Origin: Scylla paramamosain
Lineage: Eukaryota; Arthropoda; Malacostraca; Decapoda; Portunidae
Length of the DNA stretch: 64,000 nt
Direction: 5' to 3'
Assembly (NCBI RefSeq): GCF_035594125.1
Contig: NW_026973713.1
Span: 482,001-546,000, forward strand
The notes below the pieces were generated by a model. That model worked only from the letters and a program-made list of their open reading frames with translations. It ran no database searches and had not been told where the DNA came from. The position numbers and the translations under genes were made by a program. Below are positions 13,333-26,213 of this stretch, one piece after another. Position 1 is the first letter of the stretch; each line of letters starts with the position of its first letter.

Positions 13333-13673
13333 GCGTGGCCAGATAAGCTGTAGCCAGTATCACTTTACTAAAACACTTGTTACGCAGCCTGGAATGTTCA
13401 GGAGCTCATCACGAGGCAACACAACTAGCGAGGCAAGGAGAGAAGCAAGGACGGAGGGAGGGAGGGAAGGAGGGAGGGAGGGAGTTTGGTGTGTAGTACG
13501 TAGGCTGATGTACTATTCATGGCTAGACGCTCGGGGATTGTTCCTGCTGTTGTCGTGAAATTCTCCGCCACACCGCCAGCATGTTAGCTTCTGCCGCGAC
13601 TCTCAGCTGTAGGAATCCCGCCACACGTCGCGTCCAGGTATTCACCAGTGTAGTATTTTCGTTCTCTCCTTAG

Positions 13674-13676
<3 letters not shown>
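13332..13676. other. Unassigned DNA
   Basis: Contains a short GGGA repeat at 13454-13485. No gene recognised. Confidence 0.55.
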
Positions 13677-13718
<42 letters not shown>

Positions 13719-13733
13719 TACATACATACATAC
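13677..13733. repeat. Compound (CA)n(CATA)n microsatellite
   Basis: CA run that changes into CATA tetranucleotides at about 13713. Confidence 0.95.
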
Positions 13734-13947
13734 ACATGCAAAGAAAAAATAATGTCTCACTAATTTGATTCATGCGCTGATAATTATAAATGTTTACCTC
13801 ATTCCTAAGCAAATAGGAAACAGCGAGTACCATAATTAACGTAATTGGCTCCAAAATTCGTACCTATATTTGTATCGTGAGTATTATAACACCAATATGA
13901 CCTCTTCAATTTTGTTGTTGTTGCTACTGTTGTTGCTGTTGTTTCTG

Positions 13948-13950
<3 letters not shown>

Positions 13951-14019
<69 letters not shown>
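13951..14019. repeat. (GT)n microsatellite
   Basis: GT run of about 69 bp, preceded by a GTT-rich stretch at 13912-13946. Confidence 0.97.
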
Positions 14020-14021
<2 letters not shown>

Positions 14022-14126
14022 CATAACAACAATTTGACATGCCAGGATGCAAAACGTTTCTCAATAATGAGCGTGTTCACATCCTTCTTCCCGCCACGGA
14101 AAAATAGAACAGCTAAGACGCCACGC

Positions 14127-14129
<3 letters not shown>

Positions 14130-14186
<57 letters not shown>
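14130..14186. repeat. (AG)n microsatellite
   Basis: Pure AG run of about 57 bp. Confidence 0.97.
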
Positions 14187-14187
<1 letters not shown>

Positions 14188-16535
14188 ACTTCTACGTTCT
14201 CATGTCGTCATGTTGCACAAGTTATTCAAGAGTGGCAGTCACTAATTCACCAGCACGACCTGTCAGTACACCGAGCACACGCTTCCTGGAAAATGATGCA
14301 AATCCTTCCCATGATACTACGTGTTTATGAAAAGCAATGCTTCTCATCAGCAGCAGCCCTGTGATTTCAGATTCATGGGGTGAGTTTGCATTAACTGCTT
14401 CTCCCGAGCGGACGTGTTTCCATTGCTTCATATCTAATTCAAGCAGTCTCCACCAATATGTTAACACTTTGCCTAATTTGTGGTTCATTACTTACATCGA
14501 CCAACTGTCGCCACACAATGAAATGTTCCCGTCGTCAAATGCAAGGTTTGCATTACATTTCACATTATTCTAACCTTTAACAGAGGGAGAGAGAGAGAGA
14601 GAGAGAGAGAATGATGAAGTGAACAGCCTTGCCTTGGGCCTGTTCAACACTGGCTCGTGGCTGGCTGGCTGTGTTGTGTGATCCGTGTATGTGTAAGCGG
14701 GTCTGGCGCGATACGTTTCGCTTATGAACTGGTTTATAGACGTGCCTGTGCCTGCAGGAGGTCCACGCCACACGCCGTGTTCGTTTGTATATGAAACTGC
14801 AATGGTTTAGTTTTTACGAGTACATCAAAGAGCCGCGCGTCTCATTAAGTGTTTTTACAGCGGACCGCTTGCGAGGGAGGATTGCTTGTTTACAGCAAGT
14901 AATTTAATTAAAGATTCATGTTATACCTTCACTGTTTTAATTAAATCATGGTCATAAGAGTTGAGGGTAATGAGCAGCATGCACGTGGCTCTTTGTGTGA
15001 CGCTCGGTGAGACATGCAACACTGTCTGTCTGTCGGTCTGTCTGTCTGTCGATAGTGGGAGTTAACACGATACTTGGGAACACTGCGCCGCTACTCAAGC
15101 AGTCAAAGCCAAAGTGAAACACGGGATTCATTGTCCGAAGCACCAACGACACGAGATGGCAACCCAAACGCACCCAAACACACACACACACACACATGTG
15201 GTAATAATGGCTCTCCCGCCCGCCACATCCCAGGAAAAGTTTGTTAGCAGTTAATAGGCAGCAATTTTCCTTATGTAAAGTCGTCTTGGTCTCGTTCGGA
15301 GCAAATCACCATCATCGCAGTAGTTTGTAGTTTATTTTTTCATCCAACACTCTCTGACTTCCCCACACGTCATATTGGTAATTCTCTCCTTCCCCACCAT
15401 TCTCTCTCTCTCTCTCTCTCTCTCTCTGCCGGCAACCACAACGTGCACACCTTCCCTCTTCACTTCACCTCAGACTCTGTTGACTCTGATAACTAGCGTG
15501 CTTATTTTCCCATTGGTTTGTACCGGAACTCCGCCAGTCTCTACACACCACAGATGACAACTCTGCTAACGCCTATCAGCCTCCAGTGATCCCTCGTTAC
15601 AAACTTTTCTGCACCCTGACCGGAGGAGGCAATGACTGCTGCGGCCTGACTTAAAGAAGTGTTCTGTCTGCCTGCCTGGTCGTGAATAGGCTACTGAGCT
15701 GCCCACAAGGTATCCTTACAGACCTCAGATCTTGCCGTATTGCTCGAACTTAAACCAAGTACTGCTAGTTAATTCAGACGGGTCGCAATTACTATGGACT
15801 CGTGGAAGACCAAAGCTTTTCCGCTCGAATCAAAGTCTTAACGAAGGCGATGAAACACCTCCACCGAACCCAAGTGAAGGCGAGCAGGCGGAGTGGCGGG
15901 CAGGAGTGGTGAATCAGTGGCTTCTTACCTTGACCTCCGTGAACACAGGTGACGGCACACTTACCTGCAAAGAAAACGGATTATCAGCACGGTTGTTATA
16001 TTCTACCTGAGTACAGCCTTAATGTATATATGTATTTTTTTTTTATGTGTGCGTATTTATTGCATTGAGTGTCGAGCTGATGTTAAGGCAGCTTTGACCT
16101 AAATAAAGCGTAGAAATTGCACTGAAAGGAATATGAAAAGTACAAAGTTAAACTACGCAAGGTATCAAATAAAAATCAAGGAACGTCTGTCCGCCATCTT
16201 CCTTTCCAACATCACATCCACCGTATCAAGAAATAGCATTATAAAAGCCATACTATAACTTTTTTCCTCCTGTCAAATAAAGTCGCTATTTTCTATTTCA
16301 GTGGAGAGCCTGTGAGTTGCAAACACCACAACTTCACGGCGCCCTTTTTCCCCTCGCCTGGCTGGTTGCCTTGCATCTCTCCGACACTCCAGTTCGTGAC
16401 TCAGCCACCATAAGATGGAGAGAATTAATTACAGTTGTCAGCTAAAGCAAATGATGCACTCACACACTCACCCATTCGTGCACCACAGCCACCAATCCAC
16501 ACTCACACTAAAGCAACCGATGCCACGCAGGTCAC
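14187..16535. other. Unassigned DNA with short microsatellites
   Basis: Short (AG)n at 14583-14610, TCTG-rich DNA at 15023-15050, (AC)n at 15178-15196 and (CT)n at 15401-15427. A plus-strand frame at 15732-16010 has no recognisable domain. Confidence 0.5.
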
Positions 16536-18342
16536 AGGGTATCAGGAAAAGCCCTCCCTGTTGCACTGCCGGACTTCACCGTTGGTGGCAGCGTCATCCC
16601 CCTATTCTCTCAGTACAGTTACCTCGGAGCTCCAGTCAAGATCTCAGCAGTCCTCCCTGCCCGGCGTCAGCCCCATCCCATCATTAGTGACCTATTGGAT
16701 CGTCTCCAGCGACGACTTCATCCTCTTCAGTGGCTCACCAACAACTCCTCCGGCATCTGCATTTTTGTGACCAGTACTATCTATGTCACTTTCATTCGCT
16801 CTGTTGTTGATTATCTCTCCCCTGCCTTGATTCAACTTCCTCGGGCTGCTTTAGAGCCTCTGCAAATTTTTCAGAATAGAGCGATGAGAATCATTGTTGG
16901 ATGCCCCGTGACCACCAGGATTGTAAACATGCAGCGTGAATTGAGGCTCCCGCCCTTAGTTGATAGAATATATTCAAATGTTACTTGCCTCACAGTCAAG
17001 TGTCTTCACTTTCCACTTCTCTCGCCACACTACACGCAGCTGATCAGGACCTCTCTTGGCCCCACTCCACCAGTCCCTCCTATTCTGCCCACTGGTCGCC
17101 GACTTATTGTGTCTGTTTCTCTCTCTGCTCGGGAGCCTTAATTTGCAAGTTTCTGCCGCTGCCGTGTCCCCAGGCCCACCCCCGTGGATGCTACCAGCGC
17201 CTGAGGTGAGCTTTACCCCTACAACCAAGTCAGATCCGCCTCCTCTCCAGCTGCAGCTGGCCTTGGAACACGTGGCGACAGTGACGTCCTCCATCACAGC
17301 TCATCGCCTCTACACTGACGGGTCTCTCCAGTCGGATGGAGCGGCTGGTGGTGCGGTTTTCTCACCTGACTTGGAACCACCTCCAGGTGGCTGGGTCGGC
17401 CGTCGGCTCGGAAACCACTCCAGCTCAACGTTGTGTGAGCTCTATGCTATCCTGAATGCTGTTAGCCTCGTGTGTCAGAGGGGAGTGAATGCAGTTGTTA
17501 TTTGTGACTCAAAGGCCCTTCAGTCCCTTTCTGCTACCCGTCCCACCCACCTAATAGTAGTTCAACAGATTCTTTCCTTTTTAGCATTAATGACTGCTCG
17601 CAATGTGTGTGTCAAGTTTATATTGGTAATATATCATGTTGGTTTACGTCACAATGCTAGAGCTGACCGCCTAGCGAAGGATGCCTGCCGCCTACCTCCG
17701 CATGGTGATGGTCGTCCTCTCTCCCTGCCATGTCACCTCTCCAGCGCTCCCCGCCGCTCTCCTACCTATGCGGCGTCGCAAGGATACTGACAGGCCCCAC
17801 AGTATCACCATCAACATGGTCATGGTCAACATGATCACCATCATATCATGGTCTGCCGCCACAAGTACACGTACCGTTGCCGGGGTCTTACGGTTCGGTG
17901 GCACAACATTGTCTCGGCGCGTCTGCGGTTGGGCTACCGCCCGCCGTGGCAGATTGCCGGGGTACAGGGCGAGCCTCCCTTCACAGAGTGTCGCTTGTGC
18001 CGCACACCGCTTGCCAACACCATCGAGCACTACTGCCTGGTGTGCCCCACTGTTCGGCACCTCCTAACCCAAGGTTTGCCGCTGGATGCTGTCTGTCGTC
18101 ATATTCTGGTGCCCGATTATCTCGATGAGATTCTCGTGCGTTACCCTCGATTTAGTGGCTTTTCCTGATGCCCTGTGCCCTGCGTGGCATCGGTTGCTTT
18201 TGTGTGAGTGTGGATTGGTGGGTGGGGTGCACGAATGGTGAGTGTGTGAGCGTACCATTTGCTTTAGCTTGCAACAGTAATTAAGTTTCTCTATCTTATG
18301 ATGTCTGACGTTATTTGCGTAATAAATTAATCAAATCAAATC
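16536..18342 (+). mobile_element. 5'-truncated I-group LINE with ribonuclease H domain (defective)
   Basis: The copy begins inside the C-terminal part of a reverse transcriptase (YSYLGAPV near 16610, then SVVDYLSPALIQLPR) and continues into a ribonuclease H domain, which would remove the RNA strand during second-strand synthesis. The ribonuclease H acidic residues are visible: Asp in YTDGS (17311-17325), Glu in CELYAILNA (17434-17460), Asp in CDSKAL (17503-17520) and Asp in NARADRLAK (17653-17679). A C-terminal cysteine/histidine motif follows (CRLCRTPLANTIEHYCLVC, 17994-18050). The 3' UTR ends in short ATCAA repeats before a (CT)n run. Breaks: a frameshift between the thumb region and ribonuclease H (about 17060-17140) and one in-frame TGA at 17788-17790 between ribonuclease H and the zinc motif, which share a frame. 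Ribonuclease H is typical of the I group (I, Nimb, Ingi and relatives); the exact clade is not resolved. Confidence 0.93.

Positions 18343-19078
<736 letters not shown>

Positions 19079-19145
<67 letters not shown>
19079..19145. repeat. (CA)n microsatellite
   Basis: Pure CA run of about 67 bp. Confidence 0.98.
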
Positions 19146-19147
<2 letters not shown>

Positions 19148-19985
19148 GCGGCAATAATAAATCTCACAAAGGATCTCGCAGCTTCTCCGCCAATGGGGCC
19201 AAGGAGCACCAGCTTTCCTCTCCAATAGCCATGCCACCTCCTCCTCCTCCTCCTCCTCGTTCATTAATCACTCCCCTTTTCTTCTCGATTTCATTCTCAA
19301 TCACCCCATCGCACCAATGTCTCGTCTCATCCTCTCTCTCTTACTTTCATTTCAATCCCGTTTTTCCCTCTCCCCCGCCATCTCTCCTTTTCTCAGCACA
19401 ACTCTTGTCCTTCATGAAGTGTTTCGAGAGGCCAAACAAAAGCTGAAGCTCTGGATTTTCTCTCGAAGCAAAGAATTAATGTCCAACTAAATCACTGCCT
19501 CAGACGAGACGAATGAAGGGCTGACTTTTTTTTTTTTTTCCAAGGAAGCGAGTGAAATGAACAGCCTCGTCCTTATCGCTTAACATCGGAAGGAAAAAAT
19601 AACGTAAATAAAACGAAAAAAATAAAAAATAAATAAATAAAAAAATGAGGAAAAGAATATTGCCAAACTTGGTAGCAAACAAAAATGTTAAACAGAGAAT
19701 ATAATTTCTTTTCCCTTTAGAATTAATTTCCCTTCTATATGCAAGTCACCATCTCCTTCGCCGAGTTGTATTTACCCTCTTTGTGGTGTAATCTTTCAGG
19801 AAATTGTAAGTCTCGTGAAGAGTAACTGGATGTGAAATTGTTCAGCAGACGACTTGTGAAAGAGAGGAGCGGGAGGGAAAGTGCACAGCCTTCAGGAAGA
19901 TGAAGATGTGAAGTGAGATGATGAAGACAGGAAGGCGCAGGTCTGGCAGAGGAGGAATGAGGGAAAACAATAAGTGTAAGCTAAG
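19146..19985. other. Unassigned DNA
   Basis: (CTC)n triplets at 19230-19258 and A-rich DNA at 19595-19650. No gene recognised. Confidence 0.55.
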
Positions 19986-20021
19986 ACAACAACAACAACA
20001 ACAACAACAACAATAATAATG

Positions 20022-20069
<48 letters not shown>
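19986..20069. repeat. Compound (CAA)n(TAA)n microsatellite
   Basis: CAA triplets change into TAA triplets at about 20012. The same CAA/TAA pairing occurs at 48546-48727. Confidence 0.96.
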
Positions 20070-20396
20070 GAAATGGGAGTAATTACGAAAACCAGTCAAA
20101 ATCACATTAACGCTACAAAACAAAAAGAAAAAAATTACTTCATTTTGCCTTCAGTATCCCATTTCGCTCTGTATGACAAAAACAAGGAGGAAGAAAAAAA
20201 AAAAAGACGCAGAAGAGAAGAAAAAAGAAACCTGATCGTTTTAACTTTGAAGACAACAAAAACCTGTTCAGTAAAAAGTAGCAAGTTTCCGATCAAGCTT
20301 CACTAGGATCAGAAACTTTCTGAAAAGAACAGACGAGCAATTTGGTTCACGAAAAGGGAGAGATTTACGCCGTTATTTGGCTCTTAAGGATCACAG

Positions 20397-20397
<1 letters not shown>
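20070..20397. other. Unassigned A-rich DNA
   Basis: Purine-rich; no gene recognised. Confidence 0.55.
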
Positions 20398-20466
<69 letters not shown>

Positions 20467-20527
20467 ATTACTGTCTGTTTTCTCATCCTCATTCTTTCTT
20501 TTATCCTGTTCTCTCCTCTTCTCCCCA

Positions 20528-20584
<57 letters not shown>
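20398..20584. repeat. (GT)n(GA)n and (CT)n microsatellites
   Basis: GT (20398-20427) joins GA (20428-20465). A separate CT run lies at 20532-20584. The GA and CT runs are inverse complements 65 bp apart and could pair in single-stranded DNA. Confidence 0.96.
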
Positions 20585-20586
<2 letters not shown>

Positions 20587-21308
20587 AATGATGACATAAC
20601 GTCGTCTCCCCTACTCCACCGGACGAGGCGGGCGCCTCATGGCAACCCAACGGCAAGACAGGCGAGGCCACACAGCTACGAGCACACATCCATCTCTTGG
20701 CGTAATGGCGGCCACTCATCTGAGGCACTGTACCTTTGTCTCTTCCGCGAAGCAAGATGGCCGGCGTGTGACCCCGGATGGCGAAGATAAGCCGCGACCA
20801 CTTCCGTTCATCACGACGTCGACAACACACACACACACACGAACCACACAACACTCGACTGCTGCTGCTCCTTCCCCGGTGATACCGACTTGTGATTGGT
20901 TCCCGTGCCGTCCAGCCTCTCTCTCTCTTAGTGTTCCACAGCTCCGTCATCTTCCTGTCACCATTACGTGCTGATAACTACGCAATATATATTTTTCTAG
21001 CAAGAACTGAACGTGTTATATAAGCGTGAACACTTTTTACAATGCCAAGCCTCACAGCGGCAGAGTCTGGCATTAAGGGCTCGCTGGTGTGCGAGACTTC
21101 ACGAGGCTCCGAACCAGTCGCCTCGAGCAATGAGCAACAGGCAGTGTTGTAATGCCATCTGGCGGCGTGCGGTGTCTTCCTGATCCAGACTGTGTGTGTG
21201 GGGACAAGGACTGCACGAGAAGAGGCGCTCACGGGCTGGAAAATAACCCAGTGTGCTCCTTATTAAATAATACTGTGACCAGCAACCATGACTGTACTGC
21301 GCGCAAGA
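20585..21308. other. Relatively CpG-rich DNA, no gene recognised
   Basis: 20600-20830 is richer in CG dinucleotides than the surroundings and contains several ATGGCGGCC-like starts. This could reflect a promoter-proximal region on either strand. No coding exon could be supported. Confidence 0.4.
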
Positions 21309-21421
21309 GAGAGGGAGTGGGAGGGATGAAGCAGGGAGAGGGAACAGTGGAGAAGGGAGAGGGAGAGGGAGGAGTGGAAGGAGAGGGAGAGGAAGGGGTG
21401 GAGGGAGAGGGAGAGGGAGAC
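21309..21421. repeat. GA-rich (GGGAGA)n imperfect repeat
   Basis: Purine tract built from GGGAGA, GGAGTGG and AGGGGTGG units. Confidence 0.9.
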
Positions 21422-22062
21422 AGTAACGGAAGGAGTGGGAGAGGTCCTATTTTTCCGTGGTGAGAGGATAAGACGTGAGTGGAGGAGGGTGGCGGCGCTA
21501 CTGAGGAGCTGGGAGGAAGAGGAAGAGAAGGGGAGCCATAACACCTTAATGGTTTAGGAAGGGACGACCTGAAATATGTATAAGAAGATCCAAGTGATGA
21601 AAGAGAAGCCAATATAATGAGTAGTTGAGAGGAAGGTTACCACGTAGATTATTCAGGAAAGAGTGTTAAGAGGAACAAGAGTGCAGGTGAAGAAGATCAG
21701 GGCAAGAGTTTTTATTAGGATTAAAGGACACTAACAGGGAGGTGAAAGTGACACACTGAGAAAAAAATTGACTACAGAAGTGATTATCAATGCAAGGAGA
21801 GCAAAGTGCGGTATGATGTAGTCACTGGTTGAAAGGGAATAGGAGCGAGTTAAAAGGGACAACAATTACAAAGTGGTGAGCGAAACAGGAATTAGAAGGA
21901 AGAGAGACGGAGAAAACCCAGAAGAGGATAAAACAAAAGAGAGAGAGAGAAAAAAAAAAAAAACAGGGAGACAGAGAGGAAATGTAAACCTGCAGAGGAG
22001 TGACGAGGCGCTGAGGTGAAGGTCCCCGAACAGAGGCCAAGGCGGTAGTAAAAAATGACAGC
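21422..22062. other. Purine-rich unassigned DNA
   Basis: A copy of the core of the downstream minisatellite (CCTGCAGAGGAGTGACGAGG) already occurs here at about 21992-22011, on the far side of the LINE fragment. Confidence 0.5.
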
Positions 22063-22319
22063 ATAAGTGTCTTGAAGCAGTTCAAGTCATAACAAGTGGA
22101 AATACAGAAGCAGGCAGGGAGTTCCAGAGTTTACCAGACAAAGGGATGAATGACTGAGAATACTGGTTAACTCTTGCATTAGAAAGGTGGACAGAATAGG
22201 GGTGAGAGAAAGAAGAAAGTCTTGTGCAGCGAGGCCGCGGGAGGAGGGGAGGCATGTAGTTAGCAAGATCAGAAGAGAAGGAGTTGATAAGACGAAAAGC
22301 TTTTAATTCCATCCTGTCT
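22063..22319 (-). mobile_element. Decayed LINE fragment of the 59.4-61.5 kb family
   Basis: The minus strand encodes AFRLIN, PPLLPRPRCTR, SFSHPYSVHLSNARVNQ and GKLWNSLPASVFP, all shared with the C-terminus of the large reverse transcriptase at 59.4-61.5 kb. Compared with that copy, about 100 bp is missing between the LIN and SDLAN segments, and homology ends in the CTTCAAGACACTTA region without the usual 3' UTR or poly(A). It is flanked on both sides by units of the same minisatellite, which suggests insertion into that repeat or rearrangement with it. Confidence 0.93.
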
Positions 22320-22330
22320 TAAGAGCGGTT

Positions 22331-22566
22331 ACTGAGGGTTACTGAAAAGATGAGGGAAGAGGATGGGGAGTGAATGGGAGCCTGCAGAGGAGTGTCGAGG
22401 GTTACTGGGAGGTTAAGGGAAGAAAAGGATGGGGAGTGAATGGGAGCCTGCAGAGGAGTGACGAGGGTTACTAGGAGGTTAAGGGAAGAGGATGGGGAGT
22501 GAATGGGAGCCTGCAAAAGAGTGACGAGGGTTACTGGGAGGTTAAGGGAAGAGGATGGGGAGTGAT
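22331..22566. repeat. Minisatellite, 63-66 bp unit, about four copies
   Basis: The block starting CCTGCAGAGGAGTG recurs at 22381, 22447 and 22510 (spacing 66 and 63 bp). Each unit contains GAGGGTTACTGGGAGGTTAA and GATGGGGAGTGAATGGGAG. Confidence 0.95.
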
Positions 22567-22637
22567 CGCCCTCCAAGGAAACTTGTCTTCCCTTCATCCT
22601 CACGAGCCGCCATTCAGCAGTGTGTCACCCATCACAG

Positions 22638-22639
<2 letters not shown>

Positions 22640-22722
<83 letters not shown>
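22640..22722. repeat. (GA)n microsatellite
   Basis: Pure GA run of about 83 bp. Confidence 0.98.
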
Positions 22723-22724
<2 letters not shown>

Positions 22725-22810
22725 CAAAGGGAGGTTCCCGAACTGTAAACGCGATATAAAAAAAGCTAATTCGATGTAGTGGAGGATGGGGAGGACTGGA
22801 AGGGAAGGAT

Positions 22811-22851
22811 GAGGTGGTGGTGGTGGTAGTGGTGGTGGTGGCGGTGGTGGT
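22811..22851. repeat. (GGT)n microsatellite
   Basis: GGT triplets with GTA and GCG variants. Confidence 0.93.
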
Positions 22852-23206
22852 GATATGCCTGCTTTATAGTGTCGGGCTGTTCATACATAACACTTCATGC
22901 AATAATGCTTTCTACTGAAAAGTGTAAGAGCCAAGACCGCAGTGCTCTTCAAACACATTCCATTTCATTATTTTGTTACTTGAGACAGACCAAATGCTGC
23001 ACATTATGGAATTACTGACAACACTATCGATGCCAAATTCCTGACAAAAGAAATGCCAGGTAAGCAAGGCGCACGGCGGCACACAGGGCCTGGCCTCGCG
23101 TGCCGCTCACACTGCTGCCCACGAGGCGCTTGATGAAATTCCCGCGACCACTGGGCGAGGCGCGCAAAGTGGCCCACGAATTGAATGTCCAAGCAGCGCC
23201 AGCTTG

Positions 23207-23244
<38 letters not shown>

Positions 23245-23785
23245 TTAAATAATAATGTTTTGGCGCGCCTCCACACGGAGTTCTCGGATCGTGAGAGAAA
23301 GGCGTGCATCATTTATGTCTCAACAATGAAGTACTGTTTGTTTGTTTGTGAGCCGCTTCCCTTGGAAACTCTCATACTGACCATAGGCTTATTTTCACCT
23401 CTGACACATCTATCTTTTCCAAAATATACCTGTAATTCAACGCCATTCACTGTCTCTACAGCACTTAAACATGTTCTCCTCCTCTACAAGAATCAGCTTT
23501 TAGCAACCCATCATAAAAGAAAGGAAAGTTAAGTATTCCATTTCACACTCAGCGGCTTTCCGTCTTCACAACAAAACACAAGGCAGGGCCAGGCGTCCCC
23601 CGCCGCCCTGCCAGCCTGCGCCTGTAGGTGCGCCTCCTCCGCCCTTACTTCATGAATGCTTCGCTACTCCAGTGCATTGTTATCATCACCACACCACCAT
23701 ACCACACCACACAATCACTTGCGCCCCCTTCATTCCTCCTTCCTTTTTTCTCCTCCTCTCATATTCGTCATTTTCTTCTTTTCGT
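22852..23785. other. Unassigned DNA
   Basis: A strong donor-like site (CCAG/GTAAGC) at 23058 follows a short open frame containing NAAHYGITDNTIDAKF, with no link to other exons. A (GT)n run is at 23206-23242. No gene called. Confidence 0.45.
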
Positions 23786-23814
23786 CCTCCTCCTCCTCCT
23801 CATCCTCCTCTACA

Positions 23815-23852
<38 letters not shown>

Positions 23853-23853
23853 T
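23786..23853. repeat. (TCC)n and (CTA)n microsatellites
   Basis: TCC triplets (23786-23811) followed by CTA triplets (23816-23848). Confidence 0.93.
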
Positions 23854-25384
23854 CACTTCACCGTTACTTCCCTTCATTCCTTCTTCCTTCTTCCTCCTCC
23901 CCCTCTATTCCTCCTTTTTTCCTCTTCCCACTGCAACAATCTATGCATTTCACACTTGGAAATACATTGAAATGGCCGGAAAACCCTGGAAAATGAGGGA
24001 AATGTTGACAAAGAGAGACAGACTGGTAGGAGGGAAGGTCTCGGTCTGGGTCCTGATTGTGTTGGTGGTAGTGGGAGACGCTCTGAACGGGACTGCACCT
24101 ATATTTATGTAACATAATTCATTTTGAAAATCGTGAGAAGAAAGAAGACGCCCAGACTGGAATCCACTACAAATTCTGACTCGTCGTTTACTTTAACTAA
24201 TACCCAAAATATAAAAAGATTACCGAACTCAGTAATAATAACGAAATATCCAAAAAACAATCTGTATTTTTTTACGAACGGTGCTACAAAAACATTATAA
24301 TATCTAGAAACAAAACGCAGCCAGACTAGATCCTATTATATATTCTGAATCCCCCCAAAAATGTCCTTTTTAGACAAATAAAGAAAACACGAATTGCTCG
24401 TCGTATAAAGAAAATAATTTTTCATTTTTAGCAACGGATGTATGTTAAATTTGAAAATACGCATCGCTACACTAGATTTTATTGAATATTATTACTTGGT
24501 ACATGTTTCTTATATTTGTTAAGTCTTAAATCCAATACAATACAATCCTAGGCGTGCTAATTAAGAAAAAAAAAAATATAAAAATATATAAAATGACGAA
24601 CCGGTTTATTTTCGACAAACAAAAACACATCTAGACTGGATTTTATTATGTGTCATTCCTTGTTATAGTTTCCTAATAATAAATCAAATATCAAAACCAT
24701 GCTAACTCCATCAGTAGAAAGGAAAGAATAATGATACCGCGCCGATTTTTTTTTCTTTTTTTTTTCCTCCTTTCCTCAGTACCTCTTCCCTTTTCTAACC
24801 CGCATACTCTTCCTCTACCCTTCACCTTTCTTCCCTTTCCTAGTACTATATACCCCAAGTTTAAAAAACACCTGGAAACTCCTGCAAATCCTGAAATTTA
24901 CGCTAAATATTGACGGGGAGAGAGTGTTACCATAGCAGAGACGGGACTGGGCTGAGCTCGGCGGGGCTTGGCAGGGCTGGGCGCCAAGGATACTGTGGTG
25001 TGTGTGTGTGTGTGTGTGTGTGTAAATATCTAACTTCCCTGCGTGTGTGTGTGTGAGGCAAAAAAACGGAACTATTGGTTGGATGGTTGATTACTCTTAG
25101 GTCATAGTTAACGTTACATCGACGTCACGAAAGAACGCTGACACTGGACGGCGATTATCCACTCAGAGATACAGCAAAGGGAAACGTTTTCTTCACTTTT
25201 CTTCACTGGAGACGACACCTGCATCTTTCCTTCCTCGTAAACACTTGATGATGCTGAGTGTTGGAGAGTATGAGGTCAGGTACCTTAATTAGTGGAATCT
25301 GTCTGCGTATCAGCTTCACGTGAGGGATTGGAAGGTTTTTTATTCGCTGTTTGTCTCAATGTTTAACTCTGCGACTTGTTACCT
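23854..25384. other. AT-rich unassigned DNA
   Basis: 24150-24730 is strongly AT-rich, with a degenerate motif of the type AGACTGGAT(T/C)(C/T)(A/T)ATTAT at about 24154, 24324, 24471 and 24632. That suggests an old tandem repeat with a period near 150-170 bp. A short (GT)n is at 24998-25022. No gene recognised. Confidence 0.45.
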
Positions 25385-25487
25385 GACTGACACTTTTAGG
25401 ATTTGACATTTTTAGTTTTTTTTTTTTTTTTCATCAGTCTCCGTTGTCCTTGGCCAGAGCAGCAATTACATGAAAAAAAAAAAAAAG
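25385..25487 (+). mobile_element. LINE 3' tail relic
   Basis: TTGTCCTTGGCCAGAGCAGC, then ATTACATG and a poly(A) run, resembles the 3' UTR end of the 9.6 and 61.5 kb copies (TTGCCCTTGGCCAGTGTCC, then TACATGAAAA). Only the non-coding tail remains. Confidence 0.6.
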
Positions 25488-25984
25488 TAAGAGTAAAAGG
25501 AAATCTTGAGAACGTGGATGATATTAAGCTTTAGCGAACACGAAATCACATCTCACACAACAAAATACAAATTTGGAGCTAAAGGTTCATTATTGGCTAA
25601 GCACCTCACTCTGTAGCTGCGCGTGTCCGTCCCGGCAAGCACGTGGGCGATATTGAACGTTACAAAGCATGAAATCAAAGGCTCTTAATTGCTGAGTTCC
25701 ATCTAGGTATTCATTTCACGTCACGGACTCAAGGGTCATGGCTCCAGATCTCTTACGTTGTAACTGCACGGTTCCTTTCATGTAATGTAGAGTATGAATT
25801 CAAATAATCTCTGTTGAAATGCATCTGTGTATTTATTCCACGTTAGGGACTATAAAATTAACTATGAAATGTCAAACGAGATCCATTTAGTTAATATTTA
25901 GTTAATAAACACCCCGTCTACGTATTAATCAGAAGAAAACTGTGCTAAACAAGCATATCACTAGTGGCGATGCTAGCGCTATTG
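25488..25984. other. Unassigned DNA
   Basis: No gene or repeat family recognised. Confidence 0.55.
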
Positions 25985-26213
25985 ATGGTGGTAGTGGTGG
26001 TGGTGGTGGTGGTGGTGACGGTGATGGATCCATGTTATCTCGTGAACTAACCAGTGAAGTCATACAGCGGTGGTGGTGGTGGTGGTGGGGGTGACGGATC
26101 CATGTTATCTCGTGAACCAACCAGTAAAGTCATACAGCGGTGGTGGTGGTGGTGGTGATGGCGGTGACGGATACATGTTATCTCGTGAACCAACCAGTGA
26201 AGTCATACAGCGG
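25985..26213. repeat. Minisatellite, 70-73 bp unit, three copies, with (GGT)n core
   Basis: CATGTTATCTCGTGAAC starts at 26031, 26101 and 26174. Each unit carries AACCAGTGAAGTCATACAGC and a GGT run of variable length, so a microsatellite is embedded in every unit. Confidence 0.96.

Noticed and set aside
15732..16010. Immunoglobulin-like ending (LTLTSVNTGDGTLTC)
   Set aside because: The spacing from Asp to Cys is one residue short of the canonical pattern and no partner cysteine or splice structure is visible.
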